The notes below the pieces were generated by a model. The model searched no databases, had not been told where the DNA came from, and saw only the letters and a list, made by a program, of their open reading frames with translations. This document shows, one piece after another, positions 1-16,739 of a stretch of 36,839 nucleotides of DNA. Within the stretch, counting starts at the first letter, position 1. The number at the start of each line of letters is the position of its first letter. The stretch lies in assembly GCF_004795105.1 (NCBI RefSeq), contig NZ_SSBL01000045.1, positions 1 to 36,839 on the forward strand, given 5' to 3'. Made by a program: the position numbers and the translations under genes. The stretch comes from Streptomyces sp. A0642. Lineage in GTDB: Bacteria; Actinomycetota; Actinomycetes; Streptomycetales; Streptomycetaceae.

Positions 1-39
1 GGCCGACAACGAGGACGACGTGAACAGCCAGGGGATGCT

Positions 40-9201
<9,162 letters not shown>

Positions 9202-9246
9202 GGTGGAGCTGCCCCCTATTGTTGCGTTCGATGCTTGAACGGAGGG

Positions 9247-9277
9247 GTAGCACCCGCAGCCGTGCTGCGGGTGCTAC
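9247..9277 (-). promoter_or_regulatory. Perfect 14-bp hairpin between acyl-CoA ligase and PKS
   Basis: The arms GTAGCACCCGCAGC (9247-9260) and its exact complement (9264-9277) flank a 3-base loop. It lies in the 82-base gap between the ligase stop (9284) and the PKS start (9201). There is no T-run after it on either strand. It could be a partial terminator, an attenuator or an RNA-processing/stability element that adjusts PKS expression relative to the C5N genes; the sequence alone does not say which. Confidence 0.6.
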
Positions 9278-9283
9278 GCCAAT

Positions 9284-10834
9284 TTATGCCACTGCCTGCG
9301 GAGAATGTTTCTCGTATTTCTCCACGAGCGTTCTCTTGAGAACCTTTCCACTGGTTCCCAGCGGGAGAGCGTCGAGGAATTCGACCCGCCGGGGGTACTT
9401 ATATGCGGCGAGACGCTGCCGGGCCCATTCGATGATCTCCTCGCCCGATCCGGGGGTGCCGTCCGCAGTCCGGGCAGGCACGACAATCGCCCAGACCTCC
9501 TCACCGAGCACAGGGTGCGGAACACCGATGACCGCGACCTGTGCCACGGCCGGATGCCCGACGAGGATCTCCTCGATCTCGCGCGGATAGACGTTGTAGC
9601 CGCCGCGCAGAATGAGGTCCTTCTTGCGGCCCACGACCGAGAGGTAGCCGTCACCGTCCAGCCTGCCGAGATCGCCGGTGCGGAACCAGCCGTCCGTCAC
9701 CGCCTCGGCGGTGAGGTCCGGGCGGCCGAGATATCCGGCCATGACGTTCGGGCCGCGCACCACGATCTCGCCCACCTCACCGACGGGCAGAAGCTCGATC
9801 CCGTCGGCGTTCGGTCGCGCCGTGCCGACGGTGATGCCGGTGATGGGAACACCGACCGTGCCGGGGCGGAACGTCAGACCGGGGTAGTGGTAGGCGACGC
9901 TGCAGGAGGTCTCGGTCATTCCGTAGCCCTCGTACACAGGGCATTCGAACGTGCTCCGGACAGCCTCCAGGGTCTTGACGGGAAGCGCCGATCCCCCGCT
10001 GTACACGCGGTCGAGCCGAGGGACCCGGCTTCCCTGAGCCACCGCGTCGAGCAGCTTGGAGTACATGGTCGGCACGCCCATGAACACCGTGCACCGGTGT
10101 TCCGTCATCAGCGCGAGGGCCTCCCGGCCGGAGAACTTCGGCATCATGACGAGGGAGATGCCGGCACGGAAGCCGGTCAGCATGCCGCAGATCTGCCCGA
10201 ATCCGTGCGCCAGCGGCAGGCACCCGAGCAGGACGTCATCACCCCGGAACGCATACGGAGTGGTGACCATCCGCTCGACGTTGTACAGGATGTTGCGGTG
10301 GGTGAGCATCACGCCTTTCGGCTCACCCGTCGTACCGGATGTGTAGAACACGACCGCGACCTCGTCGGGTTCCGGCACGACGGCTTCGCCGATCGGCGCC
10401 GTGCCCTGCGCCGTGTGCTCCAGGTCGACCGTGCCCGAGGGGCCCGGACCGACGGTGAGGAGCAACGTGCCGCGCCGCTCCGCCGCCCGGCTCGCCCGGT
10501 CGAGCAAGGAGGCGGCGCACACCAGGAAACGGGCGTCGGCATCGGTCAGTACGTGACCGGTCTCCGCCGCCGTCGCCATGACGCTCAGCGGGACCACGAC
10601 GGCACCGGCCGCGAGCACGCCGAAGTACACGACGGGGAACTGCGGGGTGTCGGGCAGCAGCATGGCCACCCGGTCCCCCGGCCGTACCCCGTTGTCACGC
10701 AGCACCGCGGCGTAGCGGCGGGCCTGGTCCCACAGCCATCCGTACGTGAAGTGCTCGGACTCGTGGACCACGGCCGGGTGTTCGGGCCGGCGCTCCGCCG
10801 TGCCGGCCAGTACGCCGACAACTGACATGGTCAT
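9284..10834 (-). CDS. Acyl-CoA ligase of the C5N pathway (probable 5-aminolevulinyl-CoA ligase)
   Basis: The 516-aa ANL-superfamily enzyme has the P-loop TSGTTGEPKG, the YGMTETS motif, a hinge region with GWFRTGDLG, and the C-terminal catalytic lysine in GTSGKVLKR. By family and context it activates 5-aminolevulinate as its CoA thioester, which cyclises to 2-amino-3-hydroxycyclopent-2-enone. Its first ATG (10834) directly abuts the TAA stop of the ALAS gene, so translation is probably coupled. A second in-frame ATG two codons later is possible. The specific substrate is inferred from the three-gene C5N neighbourhood; on sequence alone it is simply a medium-chain/fatty acyl-CoA ligase-like protein. 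Confidence 0.88.
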   Translation of the reverse strand: MTMSVVGVLAGTAERRPEHPAVVHESEHFTYGWLWDQARRYAAVLRDNGVRPGDRVAMLLPDTPQFPVVYFGVLAAGAVVVPLSVMATAAETGHVLTDADARFLVCAASLLDRASRAAERRGTLLLTVGPGPSGTVDLEHTAQGTAPIGEAVVPEPDEVAVVFYTSGTTGEPKGVMLTHRNILYNVERMVTTPYAFRGDDVLLGCLPLAHGFGQICGMLTGFRAGISLVMMPKFSGREALALMTEHRCTVFMGVPTMYSKLLDAVAQGSRVPRLDRVYSGGSALPVKTLEAVRSTFECPVYEGYGMTETSCSVAYHYPGLTFRPGTVGVPITGITVGTARPNADGIELLPVGEVGEIVVRGPNVMAGYLGRPDLTAEAVTDGWFRTGDLGRLDGDGYLSVVGRKKDLILRGGYNVYPREIEEILVGHPAVAQVAVIGVPHPVLGEEVWAIVVPARTADGTPGSGEEIIEWARQRLAAYKYPRRVEFLDALPLGTSGKVLKRTLVEKYEKHSPQAVA

Positions 10835-12121
10835 TTAGACCAGCGCTCCGGCTTTCGCGCCGGTGCGGATGCCGCCGCCACAGAGCTCGGACGCGAACCA
10901 GTCCCGGGCGCTCGCGGTCGGGATGTCCAGCTCCTGCCAGATTCCCCGGAGGGCCTGGGCGAAGTTCTCGACGTCGTCCTGGTTGTGCACGGCGGACGGG
11001 GCGATCCGCAGGATCTCCTCACCCGCGGGCACGCTGGGGGCGTTGATGGACTGGACGTAGATCCCGTGCCGGTCGAACAGCAGCTGGGACGCCCGCTTGC
11101 ACAGCTCGTCGTCACCGACGAAGGCCGCGACGATGTGGGAGTCCGTCGAGACGAACGGGATGTCGGCGTCGATCAGCAGGCTGTGCAGAAGCTGCGCGTT
11201 CTCCGAGAGGAGCTTGCGCTCGACGTCGGAGGAGCGCAGATACTGAACCGACGCCAGCGCGGCGGCCGCGACCGCCGGCGGCAGCGAGGTGGTGAAGACG
11301 AACGAGCGCGCGTAGGTCCGCACCGCGTCCACGAGGGCCGCCGGTCCCGCGATGTAGCCGCCGACCGTTCCGAACCCCTTGGCCAAGGTGCCCATCACGA
11401 CCGTGAAGCGATCCGCGATGCCCTCCCGCGCGGCGATTCCGGCGCCCTGCGGGCCGTACATGCCGACCGCGTGGACCTCGTCGATGAAGGTCGTGGCCCC
11501 GTACTTGTCGGCGATGTCGGCGATCTCCGCGAGCGGCGCGACGTTGCCCGACATGGAGTAGACCGATTCCACGACGATGAACTTCGGGCAGGCGGCTGGA
11601 GCCGCCGCGATCAGTTCTTCCAGGTGGGCGAGGTCGTTGTGCCGGAAGACGTGCTTCTGCGCGCCGCTGTGCCTCAGTCCGTCGATGATCGAGGCGTGGT
11701 TCTTCGCGTCGGAGAACACGACGGTGTCCTCCGGCATCCCCGCCAGCACGGTGAGGGCGCCTTCGTTGGCGGTGTAGCCCGAGGTGAAGAGGAGCGCGGC
11801 CTCCTTGCCGTGCAGATCCGCCAGTTCCTTCTCCAGACGGACGTGGTGGTGGTTGGTGCCGCCGATGTTCCGGGACCCTCCGGAGCCTGCGCCATGGGTC
11901 TCTATCGCGGCCTGCATCGCCTCGATGACCTGCCGGTTCTGCCCCATGCCCAGGTAGTCGTTGCTGCACCACACATTTACTTCCGAATCCACCCCGTCAC
12001 GCCGGGCAGAGGCCATGGGGTAGTGACCGGAACGACGGCCGATCTCCAGGAACTCGCGCTTGCTTTCAGCAAGGTCGCCAGCGGTTTTGCCACTCAGATA
12101 GGACGCCAGGTGAACGTTCAT
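10835..12121 (-). CDS. hemA: 5-aminolevulinate synthase (C5N-type ALAS)
   Basis: The 428-aa PLP enzyme of the alpha-oxoamine synthase family condenses glycine with succinyl-CoA. Visible family marks are GAGSGGSRNIGGT, the HASIIDG segment, DEVHAVGMYG, and the PLP lysine K248 in GTLAKGFGTVGG. Streptomycetes make haem from glutamate through glutamyl-tRNA, so an ALAS in such a genome is normally dedicated to making the C5N ring of secondary metabolites. It sits between the amide synthetase and the acyl-CoA ligase, in the usual C5N set. The start ATG at 12121 has a modest AAGG site upstream. The gap to the upstream gene is widened by a MITE-like insertion. Confidence 0.95.
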   Translation of the reverse strand: MNVHLASYLSGKTAGDLAESKREFLEIGRRSGHYPMASARRDGVDSEVNVWCSNDYLGMGQNRQVIEAMQAAIETHGAGSGGSRNIGGTNHHHVRLEKELADLHGKEAALLFTSGYTANEGALTVLAGMPEDTVVFSDAKNHASIIDGLRHSGAQKHVFRHNDLAHLEELIAAAPAACPKFIVVESVYSMSGNVAPLAEIADIADKYGATTFIDEVHAVGMYGPQGAGIAAREGIADRFTVVMGTLAKGFGTVGGYIAGPAALVDAVRTYARSFVFTTSLPPAVAAAALASVQYLRSSDVERKLLSENAQLLHSLLIDADIPFVSTDSHIVAAFVGDDELCKRASQLLFDRHGIYVQSINAPSVPAGEEILRIAPSAVHNQDDVENFAQALRGIWQELDIPTASARDWFASELCGGGIRTGAKAGALV

Positions 12122-12190
12122 TTACTCGCCTTCTCGACGTAGCGATGGGACTGGTCTGTACACGAGGCCGCCAGTGCCCGGATGGCACTA

Positions 12191-12353
12191 AGGGCTGTCC
12201 CGTTATCCCTGGTGGATCAGCGCACGGCGTCAGATGCGGTGCATCGCAAGGTGGAGCAGCGCCCGAAATGCTGGATGCATTCGGGCATTTCGACAACGCG
12301 GCGAGGTGCCGTAACTGTCGTCGTGCGTCCGCCAGGGATTGCGGGACAGCCCT
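12191..12353. mobile_element. MITE-like element, 163 bp, no coding capacity
   Basis: The terminal inverted repeats are 12191-12212 and 12332-12353. Each begins AGGGCTGTCCCG, and 20 of 22 positions match. The element is flanked by TA on both sides (12189-12190 and 12354-12355), consistent with a TA target duplication. The repeats remain loosely complementary further inward, and the centre has a second hairpin (CGAAATGC/GCATTTCG). No transposase is encoded, so it must have been moved in trans. A TA target suggests an IS630/mariner-type parent, though I cannot name the family. The last base of the right repeat plus the TA forms the stop codon of the neighbouring amide synthetase. Confidence 0.82.
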
Positions 12354-13936
12354 TAGGAACACTGCGACTTGAGGAGCTCCTTGTCGGGCTTGCCGTTGCT
12401 GTTCATCGGCAGCACGCTCAAGACGTGTATCTTCTCGGGCACGTGAATCGGGGACAGCGCCTCGGTAATTGCCGAGCGGATGTCCTCCACCTCGACCACC
12501 TCAGCCGGATCGCATTCGATCGCGGCGTGTATGTGCTCGCTTCCGTCCTCGTCCCGGATGCTGTAGACGGCGGCGTGCCGGACGCCCGGGTGGGAGAGAA
12601 TTTCCGCTTCGAGAACGATGGGGTGCACCTTGACGCCACCCACCTTGATGACATGGGCCACCCGGCCCATGAGCGTCAGATAGCCTCGCTCGTCGATGAA
12701 TCCGATGTCTCCGGTGGAGTACCAGCCGTCACGAAGGACTCGCGCCGTGAGTTCCGGGTCCCCGTGATAGCCGTCCATCATCTGAGGAGACCGGACGTGC
12801 ACCTCACCGCTTTCGCCGGCGCCCAGCGTCTCACCCGTATCCGGGTTGCGGACGGCGATCTCCACATACGGGAAGGGCCGCCCGACGGTTGCCGTAAGGT
12901 CCGGGTCGCCGTGCTCCGGAGGTGTCAGGGTCGTGATTCGACCGCATTCGGTCGCGGCATACCCCTGCCACAGGACCGGGCCGAAGATTCGGAAGGCCTG
13001 GGCGATTCGTGCGGGTGCCGCGGGACTGCCGCCGTAGACAATCCGCTTCAGCGAGGACAGGCCTGCGGCTGCCACGGCCTCGGGGTCGCGGATTCCCCGC
13101 TCGACCAGGTGGTCGATGAGCTGGAACACGTGGTTCGACGCCATGAACGTCCACGTGACCTCCTTCGACTCCGAGACGGCGGCCACGAACTTCCCGGCGT
13201 CGAAGGTCTCGTGGAGATACAGCGCTCCGCCCAGCGCGAGGACCGCGTCCGCCAACGGCGCGACGCCGTGGCTCAGTGGGGTGGACACCAGGATCGTCGC
13301 GCAGTCGGCCTCACGGCCGAGCTCCATCCAGGCGCTCAGGGTGGCTTCCCACGCACCGCCCGACAGCCGGATGCCCTTGGGCCGTCCCGTGCTGCCGCTG
13401 GTGAAGCCGATGAAGGCCGGCGCGCTCGGATCCCACGACACGGCGTCCGGGACACCGGCGGCATCGGGCCGGCCGGCCTCGTCGTGCGCCGCGTGCGGGA
13501 GCCGTGTCACGGCGATCCCGCTGCCGTCGGCGAGCTCCGCCGCGCGCTCCGCGCCTTCGGCATCGGCGTATATGGTCACGGCTTCGGTCTCGCGCAGGAT
13601 CTGGATCTGGTGATCCAGCGGAAGGACCGTCGCCCTGGTACCGGGGTTCGTCGTTCGCAGATAGGACACGGCGCCGCCGAGCAGATGCGTCGCGTACCGC
13701 GCGGTGAGCATCTCAGGGCTGTTGGGTGCGACCAGAATCGCGACCATATCCCCCTTGCCCACTCCGCTCTTGCGCAGCGCAAGGAAAATTTCAGTGACGG
13801 AGCGAATCAGATCACTTCCGGAGAAGTGCTTACCACGCCAATGGGCGGCCTCCCGATCCGGTGCAGCTGCGAGCAGCGAAAGAATCTCGGAGACGTAACT
13901 CTGACTTTTGCTCCACCAATGTTCGGGCAGGCTCAT
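12353..13936 (-). CDS. AMP-forming amide synthetase (C5N attachment)
   Basis: The 527-aa ANL-family ligase has the P-loop FTSGSTGRPKG, the GYAATECGR motif in place of the usual YGxTE, GWYSTGDIG, and the C-terminal lysine in NSNGKPDKE. In C5N clusters such an enzyme adenylates the finished polyene acid and joins it to the aminocyclopentenone amine, and the position next to ALAS supports that role. I chose the ATG at 13936 because GGAAGG lies four bases upstream; an in-frame ATG at 13948 would add four residues. It is the first gene of the leftward operon. Its stop (TAA, 12355-12353) is built from the end of the MITE-like element plus the target TA; without the insertion the codon would read TAG, so the protein is unchanged. 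Confidence 0.85.
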   Translation of the reverse strand: MSLPEHWWSKSQSYVSEILSLLAAAPDREAAHWRGKHFSGSDLIRSVTEIFLALRKSGVGKGDMVAILVAPNSPEMLTARYATHLLGGAVSYLRTTNPGTRATVLPLDHQIQILRETEAVTIYADAEGAERAAELADGSGIAVTRLPHAAHDEAGRPDAAGVPDAVSWDPSAPAFIGFTSGSTGRPKGIRLSGGAWEATLSAWMELGREADCATILVSTPLSHGVAPLADAVLALGGALYLHETFDAGKFVAAVSESKEVTWTFMASNHVFQLIDHLVERGIRDPEAVAAAGLSSLKRIVYGGSPAAPARIAQAFRIFGPVLWQGYAATECGRITTLTPPEHGDPDLTATVGRPFPYVEIAVRNPDTGETLGAGESGEVHVRSPQMMDGYHGDPELTARVLRDGWYSTGDIGFIDERGYLTLMGRVAHVIKVGGVKVHPIVLEAEILSHPGVRHAAVYSIRDEDGSEHIHAAIECDPAEVVEVEDIRSAITEALSPIHVPEKIHVLSVLPMNSNGKPDKELLKSQCS

Positions 13937-13975
13937 GGGACCTTCCATAGCGATGTCATCCGATTGGGCGGCTTA

Positions 13976-14005
13976 ATCTTCGACATTCGCCGGGAAGGAG
14001 GTCAA
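13976..14005 (-). promoter_or_regulatory. Candidate promoter of the leftward C5N/PKS operon
   Basis: On the minus strand TTGACC (complement of 14000-14005) lies 18 bases upstream of GAAGAT (complement of 13976-13981), about 40 bases before the amide synthetase start. The -35 is good and the -10 is poor. It is the best match I saw in the divergent gap, but was judged only by eye. Confidence 0.3.
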
Positions 14006-14154
14006 CCTCGTTCCGTCAGAGCTCTAGCAGCCGTCATGCGCTTCTTGAACACAGGGCCGAAGAGGTCGATTTGACGCGGCCTGCGCACCGCTTGCCCTGC
14101 CTTCACCCTCCACCGGGACGGAGCGTGACCAGGTGCGCCGACAGCCCGTTGCGT

Positions 14155-14182
14155 CCGGTGCCGGCGGCTGCACCGGCACCGG
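14155..14182. promoter_or_regulatory. 10-bp inverted repeat in the divergent intergenic region
   Basis: CCGGTGCCGG (14155-14164) and CCGGCACCGG (14173-14182) are perfect inverted copies separated by 8 bases. They lie 80 bases before the first gene of the rightward operon, inside the 327-base gap 13937-14263. It could be an operator or a leader hairpin. No regulator gene is present in the window. Confidence 0.4.
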
Positions 14183-14263
14183 TGTGGAGCGAAACTTGAG
14201 CGTTCTTCCAGGGCCTCCAGCGAGCCTCGAATCATCCATCGCCGGGGCCCAAGGAGAATCGAG

Positions 14264-15529
14264 ATGGAAGAAACCGACATACCGCTGTCGCACGAACTCT
14301 CGGACTGGTGCCGTTCGGGAGGGGCCGGGGACTTCCCGTACGACGGCGTCATCGACCGGCTGCGTGCCGTGGGCAAGCACTTTCTCGACGAGGAGCTCCT
14401 GACGCTGCTCGCCAAGTGCCGCACCGTGTTCACCGAGGCGTCCTCCGGCGGCGAAGGCGTCCCCGACACCTTCGTCGGGCCCTTCCTCGACGTCCTCCTG
14501 GACAAGTTCGACGACCTTTACGACTACCCCAGCTACACCGCGCTGGCGCTGCTGCGGCGGGGCGCGCCCGACGGCCGGTCGGGCTGGGAGGTGCTGCGCC
14601 GGCACCGCGACCGCACGGTGCTGATGCTGCTCGCCGACCTGATCGGCTTCGAACGCAACGCACTGGAAGGCACCCCCCGGAACCCGCAGGGCATGCTCCC
14701 GGGCGCTCTGCTCCTGAACAAGCGGCTGCGGCTCGCGACCAGGGTCATGGAACCGGCCGCGCTGCGGGTGCTGGACGGGGCCGTCGACCCCGTCGTCGTC
14801 GCCGCGACACCGGGCCGCACTCCGGCCGGGGAGCTCGCGGACGCCGTGCTGGCCACCGCCACCGCCGGGGACCGGCTGATGCTGCGCACCAGCCTCCAGC
14901 CCGTGTACGTCCTGCACGACGAGTACCTGTTCCTGCGCGTGCTCCAGTCCTTCGAGACCACCTTCGCCTTCATGTCGGCCACGCTGGACGAGGCGGTGCG
15001 CACCCTGCGCGGCGAACAGCCGGGCGAAGCCGCCGCGTTGGTCGCCGCGGTCACCGACGTACTGCGCGAGTCGCTGCCGCTGTTCTCGTTGCTCGCCACC
15101 ATGCAGCCCGAGTCGTTCCAGGTGTTCCGGCAGTTCACCGAGGGCGCGAGCGCCATCCAGTCCGAGGGCTACAAGACCTTCGAGTCGTACTGCTCCACCC
15201 CGGCTCGAGCGAGGCTGGACTCGTTCGCGTTCCTCTCGGTTCCTGACGTGCGCAGCGATGTGCTGGCCGGACGGGAGACCGTCCAGGGCACCTGGGAGAA
15301 CGTGATCTCCAGCGGCTGGCTCCCGGAGCCGGACGCCGCGGTCCTGCGGGCCGCCGCCCTGCAACTGGAGGGGGTGCACCAGCGGTGGAAGCAGACCCAC
15401 TACCGGCTGGCCGTACGGATGATCGGCACCAGGAGCGGCACCGGCTCCACGGAGGGCGTGCCCTATCTGGCGTCGGTGATCTCCCAGCGGCTGTTCCCCG
15501 CCATGGAACAGCAGCCGGCCGCCGGCTGA
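14264..15529 (+). CDS. Tryptophan 2,3-dioxygenase-like haem protein, long form
   Basis: The 421-aa protein shows TDO-superfamily marks in its C-terminal half: LHDEYLFLRVLQSFE (canonical HDEMLF...QHQTSE), the ASAIQS segment, and THYRLAVRMIG followed by a GTGSTEGVPYL loop and LFPAM at the C-terminus. The proximal haem histidine is kept (H379), but the distal histidine position is Leu227. An extra ~200-residue N-terminal part with helical, TDO-like flavour (KFDDLYDYPSYTALALL) makes it much longer than usual bacterial TDOs. True tryptophan cleavage is therefore unlikely; relatives such as MarE and the haem aromatic hydroxylases show that the fold supports other oxidations. AAGGAG (14251-14256) sits seven bases before the ATG. 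It is the first gene of the rightward operon and 33 bases ahead of a second TDO-like gene. Confidence 0.78.
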   Translation: MEETDIPLSHELSDWCRSGGAGDFPYDGVIDRLRAVGKHFLDEELLTLLAKCRTVFTEASSGGEGVPDTFVGPFLDVLLDKFDDLYDYPSYTALALLRRGAPDGRSGWEVLRRHRDRTVLMLLADLIGFERNALEGTPRNPQGMLPGALLLNKRLRLATRVMEPAALRVLDGAVDPVVVAATPGRTPAGELADAVLATATAGDRLMLRTSLQPVYVLHDEYLFLRVLQSFETTFAFMSATLDEAVRTLRGEQPGEAAALVAAVTDVLRESLPLFSLLATMQPESFQVFRQFTEGASAIQSEGYKTFESYCSTPARARLDSFAFLSVPDVRSDVLAGRETVQGTWENVISSGWLPEPDAAVLRAAALQLEGVHQRWKQTHYRLAVRMIGTRSGTGSTEGVPYLASVISQRLFPAMEQQPAAG

Positions 15530-15562
15530 CCACGATCAGCGAACCTGAGGACACCGAAGCTC

Positions 15563-16423
15563 ATGAGCAAGAGAGCCACGACCGGACGGCCGGGTACCGC
15601 CCGCCGCGCACTGAACCCGGATGCCGCAGATCCACAGCTCGTCTACGAGTACGACCGGGGCAGCAACTACGAGCAGGACACCCGGCTCACCACGGCGCTG
15701 TCCGCCCTCCTCCCGGAGGACCAGCTCGTCCACCCCGACCAGCGGCTGTTCCAGTCCGTGCACCTGATCACCGAGTACGCCTGGGCCGCGATGCACTTCG
15801 AGATGGGCCGTGCGGTGAGCCTGCTGGACGACGGCGACCCGCTGCTGGCCACGCAGGTGCTGGAGCGTGCCGCCTCGCTGGGCCGCATACCGGTGCAGGC
15901 GCTGGAAACCCTGGTGGAATTCCTGCCGCAGACCGCCCTGCTCACCATGCGTGACACCTTCCCCGAGAACACCACGGGGCTGGACTCCCCCGGGGCGCGC
16001 AATCTGCGCCGCGCGGCGCAGCCCCTGTGGCGGGCCTTCACCCGGGCGCTGGAGCGCGCCGGTCTCACCTCGGAGGACCTGATCACGGCGCAGGGCAGGC
16101 TCACGGCGCCGGCCGGCGGCGAGCGGATCGCGGCCGATCTGGCGCTGGTGCGGCAGGGCCTGATCCGGCTGGACGGGACCGTCGCGAACTGGAAGCAGCT
16201 CCATCTGCGCATGGTGTGGGGCCAGTTGGGCGGGCATCCCGAGGCCGAGCCGCACACCGTGGCCGGCGGGAGCTGCCCCGCGCTGCCCACGAGTCTGCGC
16301 GGGGAGTCCACCGTCAGCCTCGTCCGAATGTCCGAGCGCACCCTCTTCCCCCAGCTCTGGGACGCCGTGGATGCCACCTACCGCCGTTTCGTCCCTCCCG
16401 TCCCCGCTGACGCGGCGTCCTGA
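15563..16423 (+). CDS. Divergent tryptophan 2,3-dioxygenase-like protein, short form
   Basis: The 286-aa protein is also of the TDO fold. HPDQRLFQSVHLITEY aligns with the canonical HHDE...QHQTSE, keeping a histidine at the distal site (H67). WKQLHLRMVWGQLG aligns with the proximal-His helix (H214), and the C-terminus ends SERTLFPQLW. The glycine-rich substrate loop (GTGG) is not recognisable; a longer insertion with AGGSC takes its place. The tandem arrangement with the preceding long TDO-like protein, which lacks the distal His, suggests that the two work together or on successive steps. The substrate is unknown. The ATG at 15563 has GAGG about ten bases upstream. The next gene begins 19 bases downstream. 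Confidence 0.72.
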   Translation: MSKRATTGRPGTARRALNPDAADPQLVYEYDRGSNYEQDTRLTTALSALLPEDQLVHPDQRLFQSVHLITEYAWAAMHFEMGRAVSLLDDGDPLLATQVLERAASLGRIPVQALETLVEFLPQTALLTMRDTFPENTTGLDSPGARNLRRAAQPLWRAFTRALERAGLTSEDLITAQGRLTAPAGGERIAADLALVRQGLIRLDGTVANWKQLHLRMVWGQLGGHPEAEPHTVAGGSCPALPTSLRGESTVSLVRMSERTLFPQLWDAVDATYRRFVPPVPADAAS

Positions 16424-16442
16424 CCACGTAAGGAGTCTCCCC

Positions 16443-16739
16443 ATGACATCGGCGCTTCCCCCCGGCGACACGACGAGCGAGCTGGCGTTGCTGGTGCGCA
16501 CGGCCTGGGCCGAGAGCCTGGGCCACGACGACTTCCACGACGACGAGAACTTCTTCGTGGTCGGCGGTCACTCGATGTGCGCGGTGCGGATCGTGCGCAC
16601 GCTCAAGCAGGAACTGGGGACGTCCCTGACGGTACGCCAGCTCTTCGCGCACCCGACCGTGTCCGAGCTGGCCGCCTTCCTCGCCGGGGCCCTCCCGGTC
16701 AGCGACGACCTCGGGACCCGTGCGGGGGCCGGGGCGTGA
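16443..16739 (+). CDS. Free-standing peptidyl carrier protein
   Basis: The 98-aa carrier protein has the phosphopantetheine site GGHSMCAVRI (S44) inside DDENFFVVGGHS, the GGHS form typical of NRPS carriers rather than PKS ACPs. AAGGAG lies just ahead of the ATG at 16443; a longer frame starting upstream lacks such a site. Its stop overlaps the GTG of the C-A-T-KS gene by four bases. It is a likely acceptor for the free adenylation domain at 34186 and a donor to the N-terminal C domain of the next protein. Confidence 0.9.
   Translation: MTSALPPGDTTSELALLVRTAWAESLGHDDFHDDENFFVVGGHSMCAVRIVRTLKQELGTSLTVRQLFAHPTVSELAAFLAGALPVSDDLGTRAGAGA

Noticed and set aside
10835..12121. ALAS as a haem biosynthesis gene
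   Set aside because: Its neighbours are the two other C5N enzymes and a PKS, and streptomycetes use the glutamate route to haem.
12182..14074. 630-residue open frame on the plus strand over the amide synthetase and the MITE-like element
   Set aside because: The minus-strand frame has all ANL motifs; the plus-strand frame has low-complexity composition and no recognisable domain.
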